Shown here piece by piece: positions 33,668 through 41,743 of a stretch of DNA of 64,000 bases; position 1 is the first letter of the stretch; every line of letters starts with the position of its first letter. The translations under genes were made by a program, and so were the position numbers. The notes under the pieces were generated by a model. It did not search any database. It worked only from the letters and a program-made list of their open reading frames with translations, and was not told where the DNA came from. The stretch spans positions 2,500,501 to 2,564,500 of the forward strand of contig NZ_CP107996.1 in NCBI RefSeq assembly GCF_036088315.1, written 5' to 3'. Source of the DNA: Streptomyces sp. NBC_00344 (GTDB lineage Bacteria > Actinomycetota > Actinomycetes > Streptomycetales > Streptomycetaceae).

Positions 33668-34366
33668 ATGGAACACATACGACGAAGAGGGGCTGCGGCG
33701 GCGGGCATCACCGCTCTGGTGGTCCCGCTGACCATGGCGCTGGGCGGGGCGACCCCCGCCATGGCGGCCGGCTGCACCACGAGCACGGGCCCGTACCAGA
33801 AGCAGGCCGAGAGGTTTCTCGGCCGGACGGCGGACGGAAAGCAGTCCGCCGCGGACTGCGCGGCGATCAGGAGCTTCCAGTCCACCCACGGCATCACTCC
33901 GGCGATCGGCTACGCCGGCCCCGTCACCTGGGGCGTGATGGACCTGATGAACCAGCAGAAGGCCGCAGGAAAGAATCCGGACAAGGCCGGCAAGTGCCCG
34001 GTGAACAAGGGCCGTATCGCCTGCGTCGACCTGACCCGTCAGCTGAGCTGGATCCAGGACGGCAGGAAACTGGTGTTCGGACCGGTGCCGGTACGCACCG
34101 GGCGGGACGGTCACGAGACGCGGACCGGCCTCAAGAAGATCTACTGGCGGGACAAGAACCATGTGTCCTCGCTCTACAACGTGTCGATGCCGTACAGCCA
34201 GTTCTTCGACGGCGGCGAGGCCTTCCACTCGGTGGGCCTGAGCATGTGGAACCCGCCCGGATCGCACGGGTGCGTCAACATGACCGGCACCAACGCCGCG
34301 ACGTACTGGTCGCTGCTCAAAAAGGGTGACGACGTCTACGTCTACGGCCGCAAGCCGGGAACCTGA
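33668..34366 (+). CDS. Secreted L,D-transpeptidase (YkuD) with peptidoglycan-binding domain
   Basis: The 232-residue protein has a signal peptide ([30 protein letters not shown]), a peptidoglycan-binding-like region ([36 protein letters not shown]) and a YkuD catalytic domain whose active-site motif is [10 protein letters not shown]. The cysteine forms 3-3 cross-links between diaminopimelate residues of peptidoglycan stems. GAAGGA precedes the ATG at 33668. A second, lipidated family member is encoded at 57364-58239. Confidence 0.92.
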   Translation: MEHIRRRGAAAAGITALVVPLTMALGGATPAMAAGCTTSTGPYQKQAERFLGRTADGKQSAADCAAIRSFQSTHGITPAIGYAGPVTWGVMDLMNQQKAAGKNPDKAGKCPVNKGRIACVDLTRQLSWIQDGRKLVFGPVPVRTGRDGHETRTGLKKIYWRDKNHVSSLYNVSMPYSQFFDGGEAFHSVGLSMWNPPGSHGCVNMTGTNAATYWSLLKKGDDVYVYGRKPGT

Positions 34367-34396
34367 TCCGGGGCCGTACGGGGAACCGTGTGCCGA

Positions 34397-34419
34397 TTGT
34401 CAGTGGCCCCCTGTAGTTT
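34397..34419 (+). promoter_or_regulatory. RecA-NDp (PafBC-type) DNA-damage promoter of the SigG-like gene
   Basis: TTGTCAGTG (34397-34405), eight bases, TAGTTT (34414-34419) matches the mycobacterial RecA-independent damage promoter consensus TTGTCRGTG-N8-TAnnnT at every defined position. It lies 39 bases before the ATG of the sigma factor gene. Confidence 0.85.
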
Positions 34420-34457
34420 CGGATCGCTGGTGTGATTCGTCTCGGACAGGGGGCACC

Positions 34458-35435
34458 ATGGCCGACCTCGCGACTACAGACCTCGACTCCCGTCTGGAAG
34501 GACACCGGACCGAGCTGACGGGCTACTGCTACCGCATGCTCGGTTCCTCCTTCGAAGCGGAGGACGCCGTCCAGGACACCATGGTCCGGGCCTGGCGGAG
34601 CTTCGACCGCTTCGAGGGGCGTTCCTCGCTGCGCTCGTGGCTCTACCGCATCGCGACCAATGTCTGCCTGGACATGCTGAACGCGGGGAACAAGCGGGCC
34701 CGGCCGATGGATCTCACCGCCGCGACCCCGGTCGCCCAGGCGGCGCTCAACTCCCGCCCCGAGGTCACCTGGCTGGAGCCGGTGCCGGACGGCAGGGTGC
34801 TCCCCACGGCCGCCGATCCGGCCGAGGCGGCGGTGGAACGGGAGTCGATCCGGCTTGCCTTCGTCGCCGCCCTGCAGCATCTGCCGCCCAAACAGCGGGC
34901 CGTACTCATCCTCCGCGAGGTGCTGGCCTGGAAGGCGAGCGAGGTCGCCGAGCTGCTCGAGACCTCGGTGGCATCGGTCAACAGCGCCCTCCAGCGGGCC
35001 CGCTCGACCCTCGCCGACTCCGCACCCGCGGCCACCGACACCGCCGATCCGCTCGACGAGGAACAGCAGAAGCTGCTCGCCCGCTATGTGGCGGCCTTCG
35101 AGGGTTACGACATGCAGGCACTGACCGCTCTGCTGCATGAGGACGCCACCCTCTCCATGCCGCCGTACGACCTGTGGCTGCGCGGCCACGACAACATCGT
35201 CGGCTGGATGCTGGGGGTCGGCTCGGTCTGCCGGGGCTCCCGGCTGCTGCCGGTGGTGGCCAACGGCACGCCGGCCTTCGCCCACTACCACCCGAGCGAA
35301 TCGGGCAAGGGCTTCGATCCCTGGGCGCTGATGGTCATCGAGATCACCGACGGCGCGGTCGCCGGGATCACGTCGTTCCTGGACACCGAGCGGTGGTTCC
35401 CGCTGTTCGATCTGCCCGCCCGTCTGGAGGAGTGA
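34458..35435 (+). CDS. SigG-like ECF sigma factor with SnoaL-type C-terminal domain
   Basis: The 325-residue protein has sigma region 2 ([30 protein letters not shown] and [18 protein letters not shown]), region 4 ([41 protein letters not shown]) and a C-terminal SnoaL-like domain of about 130 residues ([31 protein letters not shown]). This architecture is that of M. tuberculosis SigG (TIGR02960-type). These factors lack a separate anti-sigma; the SnoaL domain is thought to control activity. The upstream RecA-NDp promoter predicts DNA-damage induction, as known for mycobacterial sigG. Confidence 0.92.
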   Translation: MADLATTDLDSRLEGHRTELTGYCYRMLGSSFEAEDAVQDTMVRAWRSFDRFEGRSSLRSWLYRIATNVCLDMLNAGNKRARPMDLTAATPVAQAALNSRPEVTWLEPVPDGRVLPTAADPAEAAVERESIRLAFVAALQHLPPKQRAVLILREVLAWKASEVAELLETSVASVNSALQRARSTLADSAPAATDTADPLDEEQQKLLARYVAAFEGYDMQALTALLHEDATLSMPPYDLWLRGHDNIVGWMLGVGSVCRGSRLLPVVANGTPAFAHYHPSESGKGFDPWALMVIEITDGAVAGITSFLDTERWFPLFDLPARLEE

Positions 35436-35481
35436 GCGGCCGGACCGGCGTGTCCGGGAGTGTGAGCGGCCGGACCGGCAG

Positions 35482-35763
35482 CTACGGCGGGTCCGGCAGG
35501 CCCACCAGATTCAGCAATGCGCGCAGAGCGGGGGCGGCGTTGCGCAGCCGCAGGAGGCTGCCGTGTCTGCGCGCGGTCAGCCTGAGCCGCAGGACGGCTT
35601 CGACCGCGGTCAGGTCGGGACACACCAGCGCCCCTGCGTCGCAGACGACCTCGGATGCCCCGGTGCTGGTCAGCAGTGCTCCGAGTTCCTCGCACAGGCG
35701 CGGCACATCGGCCCGGGAGACCGGGCTGGGGAGCACAAGGGCGATCGGCTCGATGACATCCAC
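35482..35763 (-). CDS. STAS-domain protein (anti-sigma factor antagonist-like)
   Basis: The 93-residue protein has the STAS pattern: PIALVLPSPVSRADVPRLCEEL (first strand and helix), SEVVCDAGALVCPDLTAVEAVLRLRLTARRHG and a final LLRLRNAAPALRALLNLVGL. It has the Asp-x-x-x-L pattern but no canonical DSSG phosphorylation loop (DLTAVEA instead), so phosphoswitching by a kinase is doubtful. It lies between the SigG-like gene and deoA. A role is not assigned. Confidence 0.75.
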   Translation of the reverse strand: MDVIEPIALVLPSPVSRADVPRLCEELGALLTSTGASEVVCDAGALVCPDLTAVEAVLRLRLTARRHGSLLRLRNAAPALRALLNLVGLPDPP

Positions 35764-35772
35764 AAGGGGAAA

Positions 35773-35810
35773 GACCGGCCCGGCGTGCGGAACTCATCGC
35801 CCGGCCGGTC
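35773..35810. terminator. Hairpin after deoA
   Basis: GACCGGCC (35773-35780) and GGCCGGTC (35803-35810) pair across 22 bases, 20 bases beyond the deoA stop. Confidence 0.6.
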
Positions 35811-35829
35811 CTCCAGCGCCGTACGTCCC

Positions 35830-37107
35830 TCAGGCGATGCGGTCCAGCACGATCGGGCTCGCCGTGAAGCCGGTGCCCGCAGCGGCGATGTCGAACGCCG
35901 CGGGAAGCGACTCGAGCGCGTAGGCGAACTTCTCCGGGGTGTCCGTGTGCAGGGTCAGCAGCGGCTGGCCCGCGGTCACCGTGTCACCCGGCTTCGCATG
36001 CAGCTCGATGCCGGCACCCGCCTGCACCGGGTCCTCCTTGCGTGCGCGGCCCGCACCGAGCCGCCAGGCGGCGACGCCGATGTCATACGCGTCGAGACGG
36101 GTCAGCACTCCGCTCGAAGGGGCGGTGACGATGTGCTGCTCGCGGGCGACCGGCAGGGCGGCGTCCGGGTCGCCGCCCTGGGCCTCGATCATCCGGCGCC
36201 AGTGGTCCATGGCGGAGCCGTCGGCGAGTGCCTTGGCCGGATCGGCGTCCTTGAGTCCTGCCGCGTCCAGCATTTCGCGGGCCAGCGCGAGAGTGAGCTC
36301 GACGACGTCGGAAGGACCGCCGCCCGCCAGGACCTCGACGGACTCACGTACTTCGAGGGCGTTGCCCGCGGTCAGACCGAGCGGCGTGGCCATGTCGGTG
36401 AGGAGCGCGACGGTGCGGACGCCGTGGTCGGTGCCGAGTCCGACCATCGTCGAGGCGAGCTCGCGGGCATCCGCCAGATTCTTCATGAAGGCGCCGGAGC
36501 CGACCTTCACGTCCAGCACCAGGGAGCCGGTGCCCTCGGCGATCTTCTTGGACATGATCGAGGACGCGATCAGCGGAATGGCCTCGACGGTGCCGGTGAC
36601 GTCGCGCAGCGCGTAGAGCTTCTTGTCGGCAGGGGCCAGTCCGTCTCCCGCCGCACAGATGACCGCGCCGACCGAATCGAGGACGTCCATCATCTCGGTG
36701 TTGGAGAGCAGCGCCCGCCAGCCGGGGATGGACTCCAGCTTGTCCAGGGTGCCACCGGTGTGGCCGAGGCCCCGGCCGGAGAGCTGCGGCACCGCGGCAC
36801 CGCAGGCGGCGACCAGCGGAGCCAGCGGCAGCGTGATCTTGTCGCCGACGCCACCGGTGGAGTGCTTGTCGGCGGTCGGCCGGGAGAGCGCCGAGAAGTC
36901 CATCCGCTCACCGGAGGCGATCATCGCCGCGGTCCAGCGGGCGATCTCGGTGCGGTTCATTCCATTGAGCAGGATCGCCATGGCCAGCGCCGACATCTGC
37001 TCGTCGGCGACCTCGCCGCGGGTGTAGGCGTCGATCACCCAGTCGATCTGCTCCGGGCTCAGCTCGCCGCGGTCCCGCTTGGTGCGGATGACGGAGATGA
37101 CGTCCAT
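35830..37107 (-). CDS. deoA: Thymidine phosphorylase
   Basis: The 425-residue enzyme splits thymidine (and deoxyuridine) into base and deoxyribose 1-phosphate. The glycosyltransferase family signature is intact: AMAILLNGMNRTEIARWTAAMIASG, then SRPTADKHSTGGVGDKITLPLAP with the phosphate-binding Lys-His-Ser-Thr-Gly-Gly, and SGRGLGHTGGTLDKLE. The start ATG at 37107 has GGAAGGAA nearby. A near-perfect CTACGCGCATAG site lies upstream, and a hairpin separates it from the cdd-transporter operon, so deoA has its own promoter in the same regulon. Confidence 0.95.
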   Translation of the reverse strand: MDVISVIRTKRDRGELSPEQIDWVIDAYTRGEVADEQMSALAMAILLNGMNRTEIARWTAAMIASGERMDFSALSRPTADKHSTGGVGDKITLPLAPLVAACGAAVPQLSGRGLGHTGGTLDKLESIPGWRALLSNTEMMDVLDSVGAVICAAGDGLAPADKKLYALRDVTGTVEAIPLIASSIMSKKIAEGTGSLVLDVKVGSGAFMKNLADARELASTMVGLGTDHGVRTVALLTDMATPLGLTAGNALEVRESVEVLAGGGPSDVVELTLALAREMLDAAGLKDADPAKALADGSAMDHWRRMIEAQGGDPDAALPVAREQHIVTAPSSGVLTRLDAYDIGVAAWRLGAGRARKEDPVQAGAGIELHAKPGDTVTAGQPLLTLHTDTPEKFAYALESLPAAFDIAAAGTGFTASPIVLDRIA

Positions 37108-37140
37108 GGCATTCCTTCCGGCAGACATACGTATCGCGCG

Positions 37141-37155
37141 ACTCTACGCGCATAG
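37141..37155 (-). promoter_or_regulatory. Variant CTACGCGCGTAG operator overlapping the deoA -10 box
   Basis: CTATGCGCGTAG on the minus strand (37155 to 37144) has one change from the consensus and is extended symmetrically by T and A (TCTATGCGCGTAGA). TAGAGT (37146 to 37141) is the likely -10 and shares its TA with the operator. The start codon is 34 bases further on. Confidence 0.7.
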
Positions 37156-37171
37156 AAAACAGGCGGTGAGT

Positions 37172-37201
37172 ACGGCCCTCCCGCAGTCGCGGAAGGGCCG
37201 T
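37172..37201. terminator. Hairpin after cdd separating it from deoA
   Basis: ACGGCCCT (37172-37179) and AGGGCCGT (37194-37201), with inner CCGC/GCGG and one mismatch, form a 13-pair stem starting five bases after the cdd stop. It shows that deoA is transcribed separately. Confidence 0.8.
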
Positions 37202-37205
37202 TCAC

Positions 37206-37595
37206 TCAGTTGAGGTGCTGCGGGCCGAACGCCTGGGGCAGCATCTCGGACAGCGGGAGGACCCCGCCCGGGGTTTCGAGCAGCAGCTCGGGCCCGCCGA
37301 ATTCGTACAGCAGCTGACGGCAGCGACCGCACGGCACCAGCACGGCGCCCTCACCGTCCACACAGGTGAAGTGCGTCAGCCGTCCCCCGCCGGTGGCCTG
37401 GAGCTGGGAGACCAGTCCGCACTCGGCGCACAGCCCGAGACCGTACGAGGCGTTCTCGACATTGCAGCCGACGACCGTGCGGCCGTCGTCCACCAGGGCG
37501 GCCACACCGACCGGGTACTTCGAGTACGGCGCGTACGCACGGGACATCGCACCCCGCGCAGCCTCCCGCAGAACATCCCAGTCGATCTCGGTCAC
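37206..37595 (-). CDS. cdd: Cytidine deaminase
   Basis: The 129-residue enzyme deaminates (deoxy)cytidine to (deoxy)uridine. The zinc site is clear: VGCNVENASYGLGLCAECG supplies the Cys-Ala-Glu motif, and VPCGRCRQLLYEFGG the CxxC pair. The length fits the homotetrameric class. The GTG start overlaps the stop of the upstream permease gene by four bases, so cdd is the last gene of the nucleoside transporter operon. A hairpin follows immediately. Confidence 0.95.
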   Translation of the reverse strand: MTEIDWDVLREAARGAMSRAYAPYSKYPVGVAALVDDGRTVVGCNVENASYGLGLCAECGLVSQLQATGGGRLTHFTCVDGEGAVLVPCGRCRQLLYEFGGPELLLETPGGVLPLSEMLPQAFGPQHLN

Positions 37596-38878
37596 TTGCC
37601 CTGGCCCTTCCGGTAGCGCATACCGTCCGCCTTGGGCATCCGCAGCCGCTGCGCGGAGAGCGAGAGCACCAGCAGCGTCACCACATACGGCGTGGCACCC
37701 ACGAAGTCGGACGGGACATCGTCGGTCAACAGGTACCAGACGAGGATGACCGCGGCCATCACCGCGCTGATCGTGCCCTGCACGAGCGCCCTGCGGTACA
37801 GCTTCCACCCGGCGAGCAGCACCAGCAGCACCACGATGAGCAGCAGCAGCGCATGGACGGTCTCGCCGCCGTTGCGCAGCTGGAGCGCGTCGGAGAAGCC
37901 GAACAGCCCGGCGCCCATGGCGAGTCCGCCCGGCCGCCAGTTACCGAAGATCATCGCGGCGAGACCGATGTAGCCACGGCCGCCGGTCTGGTTCTCCAGA
38001 TAGGTGTGCGTGGGGACCATCGCCAGGAACGCACCGCCCAGACCGGCCATACCGCCGGAGATGGCGACGGCCGCGTACTTGTACCGGTAGACGTTGACAC
38101 CCAGCGACTCGGCGGCGATCGGGTTCTCACCGCTGGAGCGCAGCCGCAGGCCGAACGTGGTCTTCCACAGCACCCACCAGGTGCCGGCGAAGAGCAGCAC
38201 GGCCAGGATCGTCAGCACCGAGACGTCGGTGACCAGGCCGCCGAGGATGCCGGCCAGGTCGGAGACCAGGAACCAGTGGTGGTTCGCGATCGAGTTCAGA
38301 CCGTCCGAGAGGCCGGGAACGGTGACGGTGGGCAGCGAGTCGACCGGCGGCGACTGCTTGGGGTTGCCGCCCTTGACGGCCGCTTCGCCGTTGGTGAAGA
38401 AGATCTTGGCGAGGTACTGCGTGATGCCGAGCGCCAGCAGGTTGATCGCGACACCGGACACGATGTGGTCGACGCCGAAGGTGATGGTGACGATGCCGTG
38501 GATCAGACCGCCGAGCATGCCGAAGGTGATTCCGGCGAGCAGCCCGAGCCAGGGGCTGCTCTGCCAGCCGATCCAGCCGGCCCCGAAGGTGCCGAGGATC
38601 ATCATTCCCTCGAGGCCGATGTTGACCACACCGGCCCGCTCGGACCACAGTCCGCCCAGACCCGCGAGGCCGATCGGGACGGCGAGCCCGAGCGATGCGC
38701 TGATCTGCCCCTCGGAGGTGAGCTGGTCGGCGCCGGTGACGATCCGGACCAGCGAGATCAGGATCAGGGCGCCCGCGACGATCAGCAGGACCTTGGGAAG
38801 GCTGAGTTTGCGGCCGGACCTGGCCTTCGCCGCCTTCGGAGCCGCCGGAGGCGGGGTCTTCGTCATCGTCGCGGTCAT
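37592..38878 (-). CDS. Nucleoside ABC transporter permease (second)
   Basis: The 428-residue integral membrane protein belongs to the branched-chain amino acid/nucleoside-type permeases (BPD_transp_2). After a Lys/Pro/Ala-rich cytoplasmic N-terminus it has about ten helices, including VLLIVAGALILISLVRIV, ISASLGLAVPIGLAGLGGLWSERAGVVNIGLEGMM and TTFGLRLRSSGENPIAAESLGVNV, the coupling-loop region. The start overlaps the stop of permease one by four bases (ATGA). It forms a heterodimer with the preceding permease. Confidence 0.93.
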   Translation of the reverse strand: MTATMTKTPPPAAPKAAKARSGRKLSLPKVLLIVAGALILISLVRIVTGADQLTSEGQISASLGLAVPIGLAGLGGLWSERAGVVNIGLEGMMILGTFGAGWIGWQSSPWLGLLAGITFGMLGGLIHGIVTITFGVDHIVSGVAINLLALGITQYLAKIFFTNGEAAVKGGNPKQSPPVDSLPTVTVPGLSDGLNSIANHHWFLVSDLAGILGGLVTDVSVLTILAVLLFAGTWWVLWKTTFGLRLRSSGENPIAAESLGVNVYRYKYAAVAISGGMAGLGGAFLAMVPTHTYLENQTGGRGYIGLAAMIFGNWRPGGLAMGAGLFGFSDALQLRNGGETVHALLLLIVVLLVLLAGWKLYRRALVQGTISAVMAAVILVWYLLTDDVPSDFVGATPYVVTLLVLSLSAQRLRMPKADGMRYRKGQGK

Positions 38879-39999
38879 GCCGTCACCTGCTGCGGGATCG
38901 AGGCGGCCTGCGCGGCGAGTTCGGCGCCGACCTTCTGCTGCTGGCGCTTGAGTCCGTACCGGCGGACGACCTCGTAGGCGATCACGACGCACAGGACGAT
39001 GACGCCCTGGATCACGCCGAGGATCTCCTTGTCGTACCCCTTGAACTCAAGGTGGTTGGTGGTGCGCTCCAGGAAGCCCCAGAGCAGCGCGGCGAGCGCG
39101 ATGCCGATCGGGTGGTTGCGGCCGAGCAGGGCGATCGCGATGCCGGTGAAGCCGACACCCACCGGGAAGTCGTTGCTGTACATGTGGCTGTCGTTGAGCA
39201 GCGTCGGCATACCGATCAGACCGGCCATCGCGCCGGAGATGATCATGCTGGTGGCGACCATCTTCTTGACACTGACACCACTCGCGGAGGCCGCGGACTC
39301 GGACTGGCCGACCGCCCGCAGATCGAAGCCGAAGCGGGTGCGTCCCAGCACGAACCAGTACGCGACACCGGCCAGCGCCGCGATCACGATGAAGCCCCAC
39401 AGCACACCGGCCGGGCCGGTGTCGATGGAGAAGAACCAGGACGACTCCGGCAGCGGCCTGGTGGAGACCAGAGTGCCTGAGTCGTCGAGCTGACCGAGCC
39501 TGCCCGGCTGCATCAGATAGGCGATGACCGCGGTGGCGATCGAGTTGAGCATGATCGTCGAGATGACCTCGCTGACGCCGCGCGTCACCTTCAGAACACC
39601 CGCGATCCCCGCCCACATCGCGCCGACCAGCATGGCGGTGACGATCATCAGTGGGATCTGGACGGCGCCCGGCAGTGTGAGGGCGCCGCCGACCACCGCG
39701 GCGAAGAAGGCGGCCATCCGGTACTGGCCGTCGACGCCGATGTTGAAGAGGTTCATGCGGAAGCCGATGGCCACCGCGATACCGGCGAGGTAGTACGTCG
39801 TCGCCTTGTTGAGGATGTAGATCTGGCTGTCGCTGGCGGAGCCGAAGGTGAGCATGTCGCTGAACGCGGCGAGCGGGTTCTTGCCCGTGGCCAGGATGAC
39901 CAGTGCGGTGACGACCAGGGCCGCCACGAGCGCGAGCAGGGGTGCGGCGATCCCGAGGATCAGCCGTTCCCGGTCGATGCGTGAGGTGTACTTCTTCAT
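38875..39999 (-). CDS. Nucleoside ABC transporter permease (first)
   Basis: The 374-residue membrane protein of the same family has about nine helices, with TTYYLAGIAVAIGFRMNLFNIGVDGQYRMAAFFAA as the family-typical early segment and TRFGFDLRAVGQSESAASASGVSVKKMV as the cytoplasmic coupling loop. It matches YufP/NupP-type permeases of BMP-dependent nucleoside importers. It overlaps the ATPase gene stop by four bases and the second permease by four bases, so expression is tightly coupled. Confidence 0.93.
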   Translation of the reverse strand: MKKYTSRIDRERLILGIAAPLLALVAALVVTALVILATGKNPLAAFSDMLTFGSASDSQIYILNKATTYYLAGIAVAIGFRMNLFNIGVDGQYRMAAFFAAVVGGALTLPGAVQIPLMIVTAMLVGAMWAGIAGVLKVTRGVSEVISTIMLNSIATAVIAYLMQPGRLGQLDDSGTLVSTRPLPESSWFFSIDTGPAGVLWGFIVIAALAGVAYWFVLGRTRFGFDLRAVGQSESAASASGVSVKKMVATSMIISGAMAGLIGMPTLLNDSHMYSNDFPVGVGFTGIAIALLGRNHPIGIALAALLWGFLERTTNHLEFKGYDKEILGVIQGVIVLCVVIAYEVVRRYGLKRQQQKVGAELAAQAASIPQQVTA

Positions 40000-41573
40000 C
40001 GGTCCTCTCCCCCAGCTTCTGCACCGGCAGCGTCCTGGTGGTCCAGGTGTCCGGTGGCGGCGCCGGTCATCGCGGAGCCGAGTTCCTCGGGGGTGATCGT
40101 GGCGGGGTCCGCGTCGGCGACAAGCCGGCCGCGGTACATCACCCGCAGGGTGTCGGACAGGCCGATCAGCTCGTCCAGGTCGGCGGAGATCAGCAGGACC
40201 GCGAGGCCCTCACGGCGGGCCTCCTTGATCTGGTCCCAGATCTGCGCCTGGGCGCCGACGTCCACACCCCGGGTGGGGTGCGCGGCGATCAGCAGCTTGG
40301 GGCGGTGGCTCATCTCCCGGCCGACGATCAGCTTCTGCTGGTTGCCGCCGGAGAGCGAGGCCGCAGTGACATCGATACCGGGCGTACGGACGTCGTACTG
40401 GGCGACGATCCGATCGGTGTCGGCGCGTGCGGCCTTGGCGTCGATCAGTCCCCGCCGCGAGTTGGGGCGTTCGGTGACGTGGCCGAGAATGCGGTTCTCC
40501 CAGAGCGGCGCCTCGAGGAGCAGGCCGTGGCGGTGCCGGTCCTCGGGGATGTAGCCGATACCGGCCTCGCGCCGCTTGCGGGTGGGTGCGTGCGAGATGT
40601 CGTCGGTGCCGAGAGTGATGACCCCGCCGTCAGGGTCGCGCATACCCATGATCGCTTCGACGAGCTCCGCCTGGCCGTTGCCCTCCACACCTGCGATGCC
40701 CAGGACTTCGCCCTTGCGGATGGTGAACGAGACCCCGGAGAGCACATCGCGCACGAACCCGTCGGCGTCGGCCGCCGTCAGCCTGAGGTCGTCGATGTCG
40801 AGCATCGGCGTTTCGGTGACCGTCGACTCACGGGTCTCGGGCGAGGGCAGCTCGCTGCCGACCATCAGCTCGGCCAGCTGCCTGGACGTGGTGGACGCCG
40901 GATCGACGGTACCCACGGTGGTGCCGCGGCGGATGACCGTGATCTCGTCGGCGACCGACAGCACCTCGCCCAGCTTGTGCGAGATGAAGATGACGGTCAG
41001 GCCCTCGGACTTGAGCTCGCGCAGGTTGTCGAAGAGCGCGTCGACCTCCTGCGGGACCAGCACCGCGGTCGGTTCGTCGAGGATCAGGGTGCGGGCGCCG
41101 CGGTAGAGGACCTTGAGGATCTCCACCCGCTGGCGGTCGGCGACCCCGAGGTCCTCGACCAGCACGTCCGGGCGGACGTTCAGCCCGTACGCCTCCGAGA
41201 GCTCCCTGATCCTGGCACGGGCCTTGTTGCCGATGCCGTACAGCTTCTCGCCGCCGAGTACGACGTTCTCGAGGACGGTGAGGTTGTCGGCGAGCATGAA
41301 GTGCTGGTGCACCATGCCGATGCCGAGGGCGATGGCGTCGGCCGGGGTGGAGAAGGACGCCTGCTTGCCGTCGACAGCGATGGTGCCCTCGTCCGGCTTC
41401 TGCATGCCGTAGAGGATCTTCATCAGGGTGGACTTGCCGGCACCGTTCTCACCGCACAGGGCGTGCACGGTGCCCTTGCGGACGGTGATGTCGATATCGC
41501 GGTTGGCGACGACACCGGGGAATCGTTTGGTGATGCCGCGCAGTTCGACGGCGGGCGGGCTGAACGCGTTGAT
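39996..41573 (-). CDS. Nucleoside ABC transporter ATPase with non-canonical ATC start
   Basis: The protein has two ATPase domains. Walker A motifs are GENGAGKST near residue 44 and the degenerate GVEGNGQAE in the second half; LSGGNQQKLIVGRE is the second signature. This is the RbsA/NupO-like class for sugar and nucleoside importers. Homology extends 35 codons upstream of the first standard start codon (GTG 41468): residues INAFSPPAVELRGITKRFPG are encoded in frame. No ATG, GTG or TTG occurs between that segment and an in-frame TAG. The likely start is ATC at 41573-41571, nine bases after GGAG, giving 525 residues. It heads the operon with both permeases and cdd. Confidence 0.88.
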   Translation of the reverse strand: MNAFSPPAVELRGITKRFPGVVANRDIDITVRKGTVHALCGENGAGKSTLMKILYGMQKPDEGTIAVDGKQASFSTPADAIALGIGMVHQHFMLADNLTVLENVVLGGEKLYGIGNKARARIRELSEAYGLNVRPDVLVEDLGVADRQRVEILKVLYRGARTLILDEPTAVLVPQEVDALFDNLRELKSEGLTVIFISHKLGEVLSVADEITVIRRGTTVGTVDPASTTSRQLAELMVGSELPSPETRESTVTETPMLDIDDLRLTAADADGFVRDVLSGVSFTIRKGEVLGIAGVEGNGQAELVEAIMGMRDPDGGVITLGTDDISHAPTRKRREAGIGYIPEDRHRHGLLLEAPLWENRILGHVTERPNSRRGLIDAKAARADTDRIVAQYDVRTPGIDVTAASLSGGNQQKLIVGREMSHRPKLLIAAHPTRGVDVGAQAQIWDQIKEARREGLAVLLISADLDELIGLSDTLRVMYRGRLVADADPATITPEELGSAMTGAATGHLDHQDAAGAEAGGEDR

Positions 41574-41658
41574 GGCGCACTCTCCTCGGGAGAAGGAGCG
41601 ATGGGGCGGCGGGCCCCGGCGGAGGCGGGGGGTGCGGTGACGCTAACGCGTCAACTGA

Positions 41659-41673
41659 ACGCTACACGCGTAG
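41659..41673 (-). promoter_or_regulatory. Variant CTACGCGCGTAG operator overlapping the ABC operon -10 box
   Basis: On the minus strand CTACGCGTGTAG (41673 to 41662) differs from the consensus at one base. TAGCGT (41664 to 41659) is a good -10 box that shares its TA with the operator, the same geometry as at deoA. The proposed ATC start is 86 bases downstream of the -10. Confidence 0.7.
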
Positions 41674-41688
41674 AGTTGACACATTGTT

Positions 41689-41730
41689 ATGGGCCCGGCA
41701 AGGGGATCACAACCCTCTCACCGGGCCCAT
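41689..41730. terminator. Hairpin after the transporter lipoprotein gene
   Basis: ATGGGCCCGG (41689-41698) and CCGGGCCCAT (41721-41730) form a perfect 10-bp stem; inner AGGG/CCCT extends it. It follows the lipoprotein stop by 13 bases and precedes the ABC operon promoter, so the lipoprotein and the ABC genes are separate transcripts. Confidence 0.85.
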
Positions 41731-41743
41731 GTGACGTGACAGG

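Noticed and set aside
36606..36620. CGCAGCGCGTAGAG inside deoA as a further nucleoside operator
   Set aside because: Only one arm resembles the palindrome and it lies in the coding sequence with no promoter.
41641..41656. TAACGCGTCAAC as a second operator copy upstream of the ABC ATPase gene
   Set aside because: It shares only the ACGCG core and lacks symmetry; kept out of the operator list.
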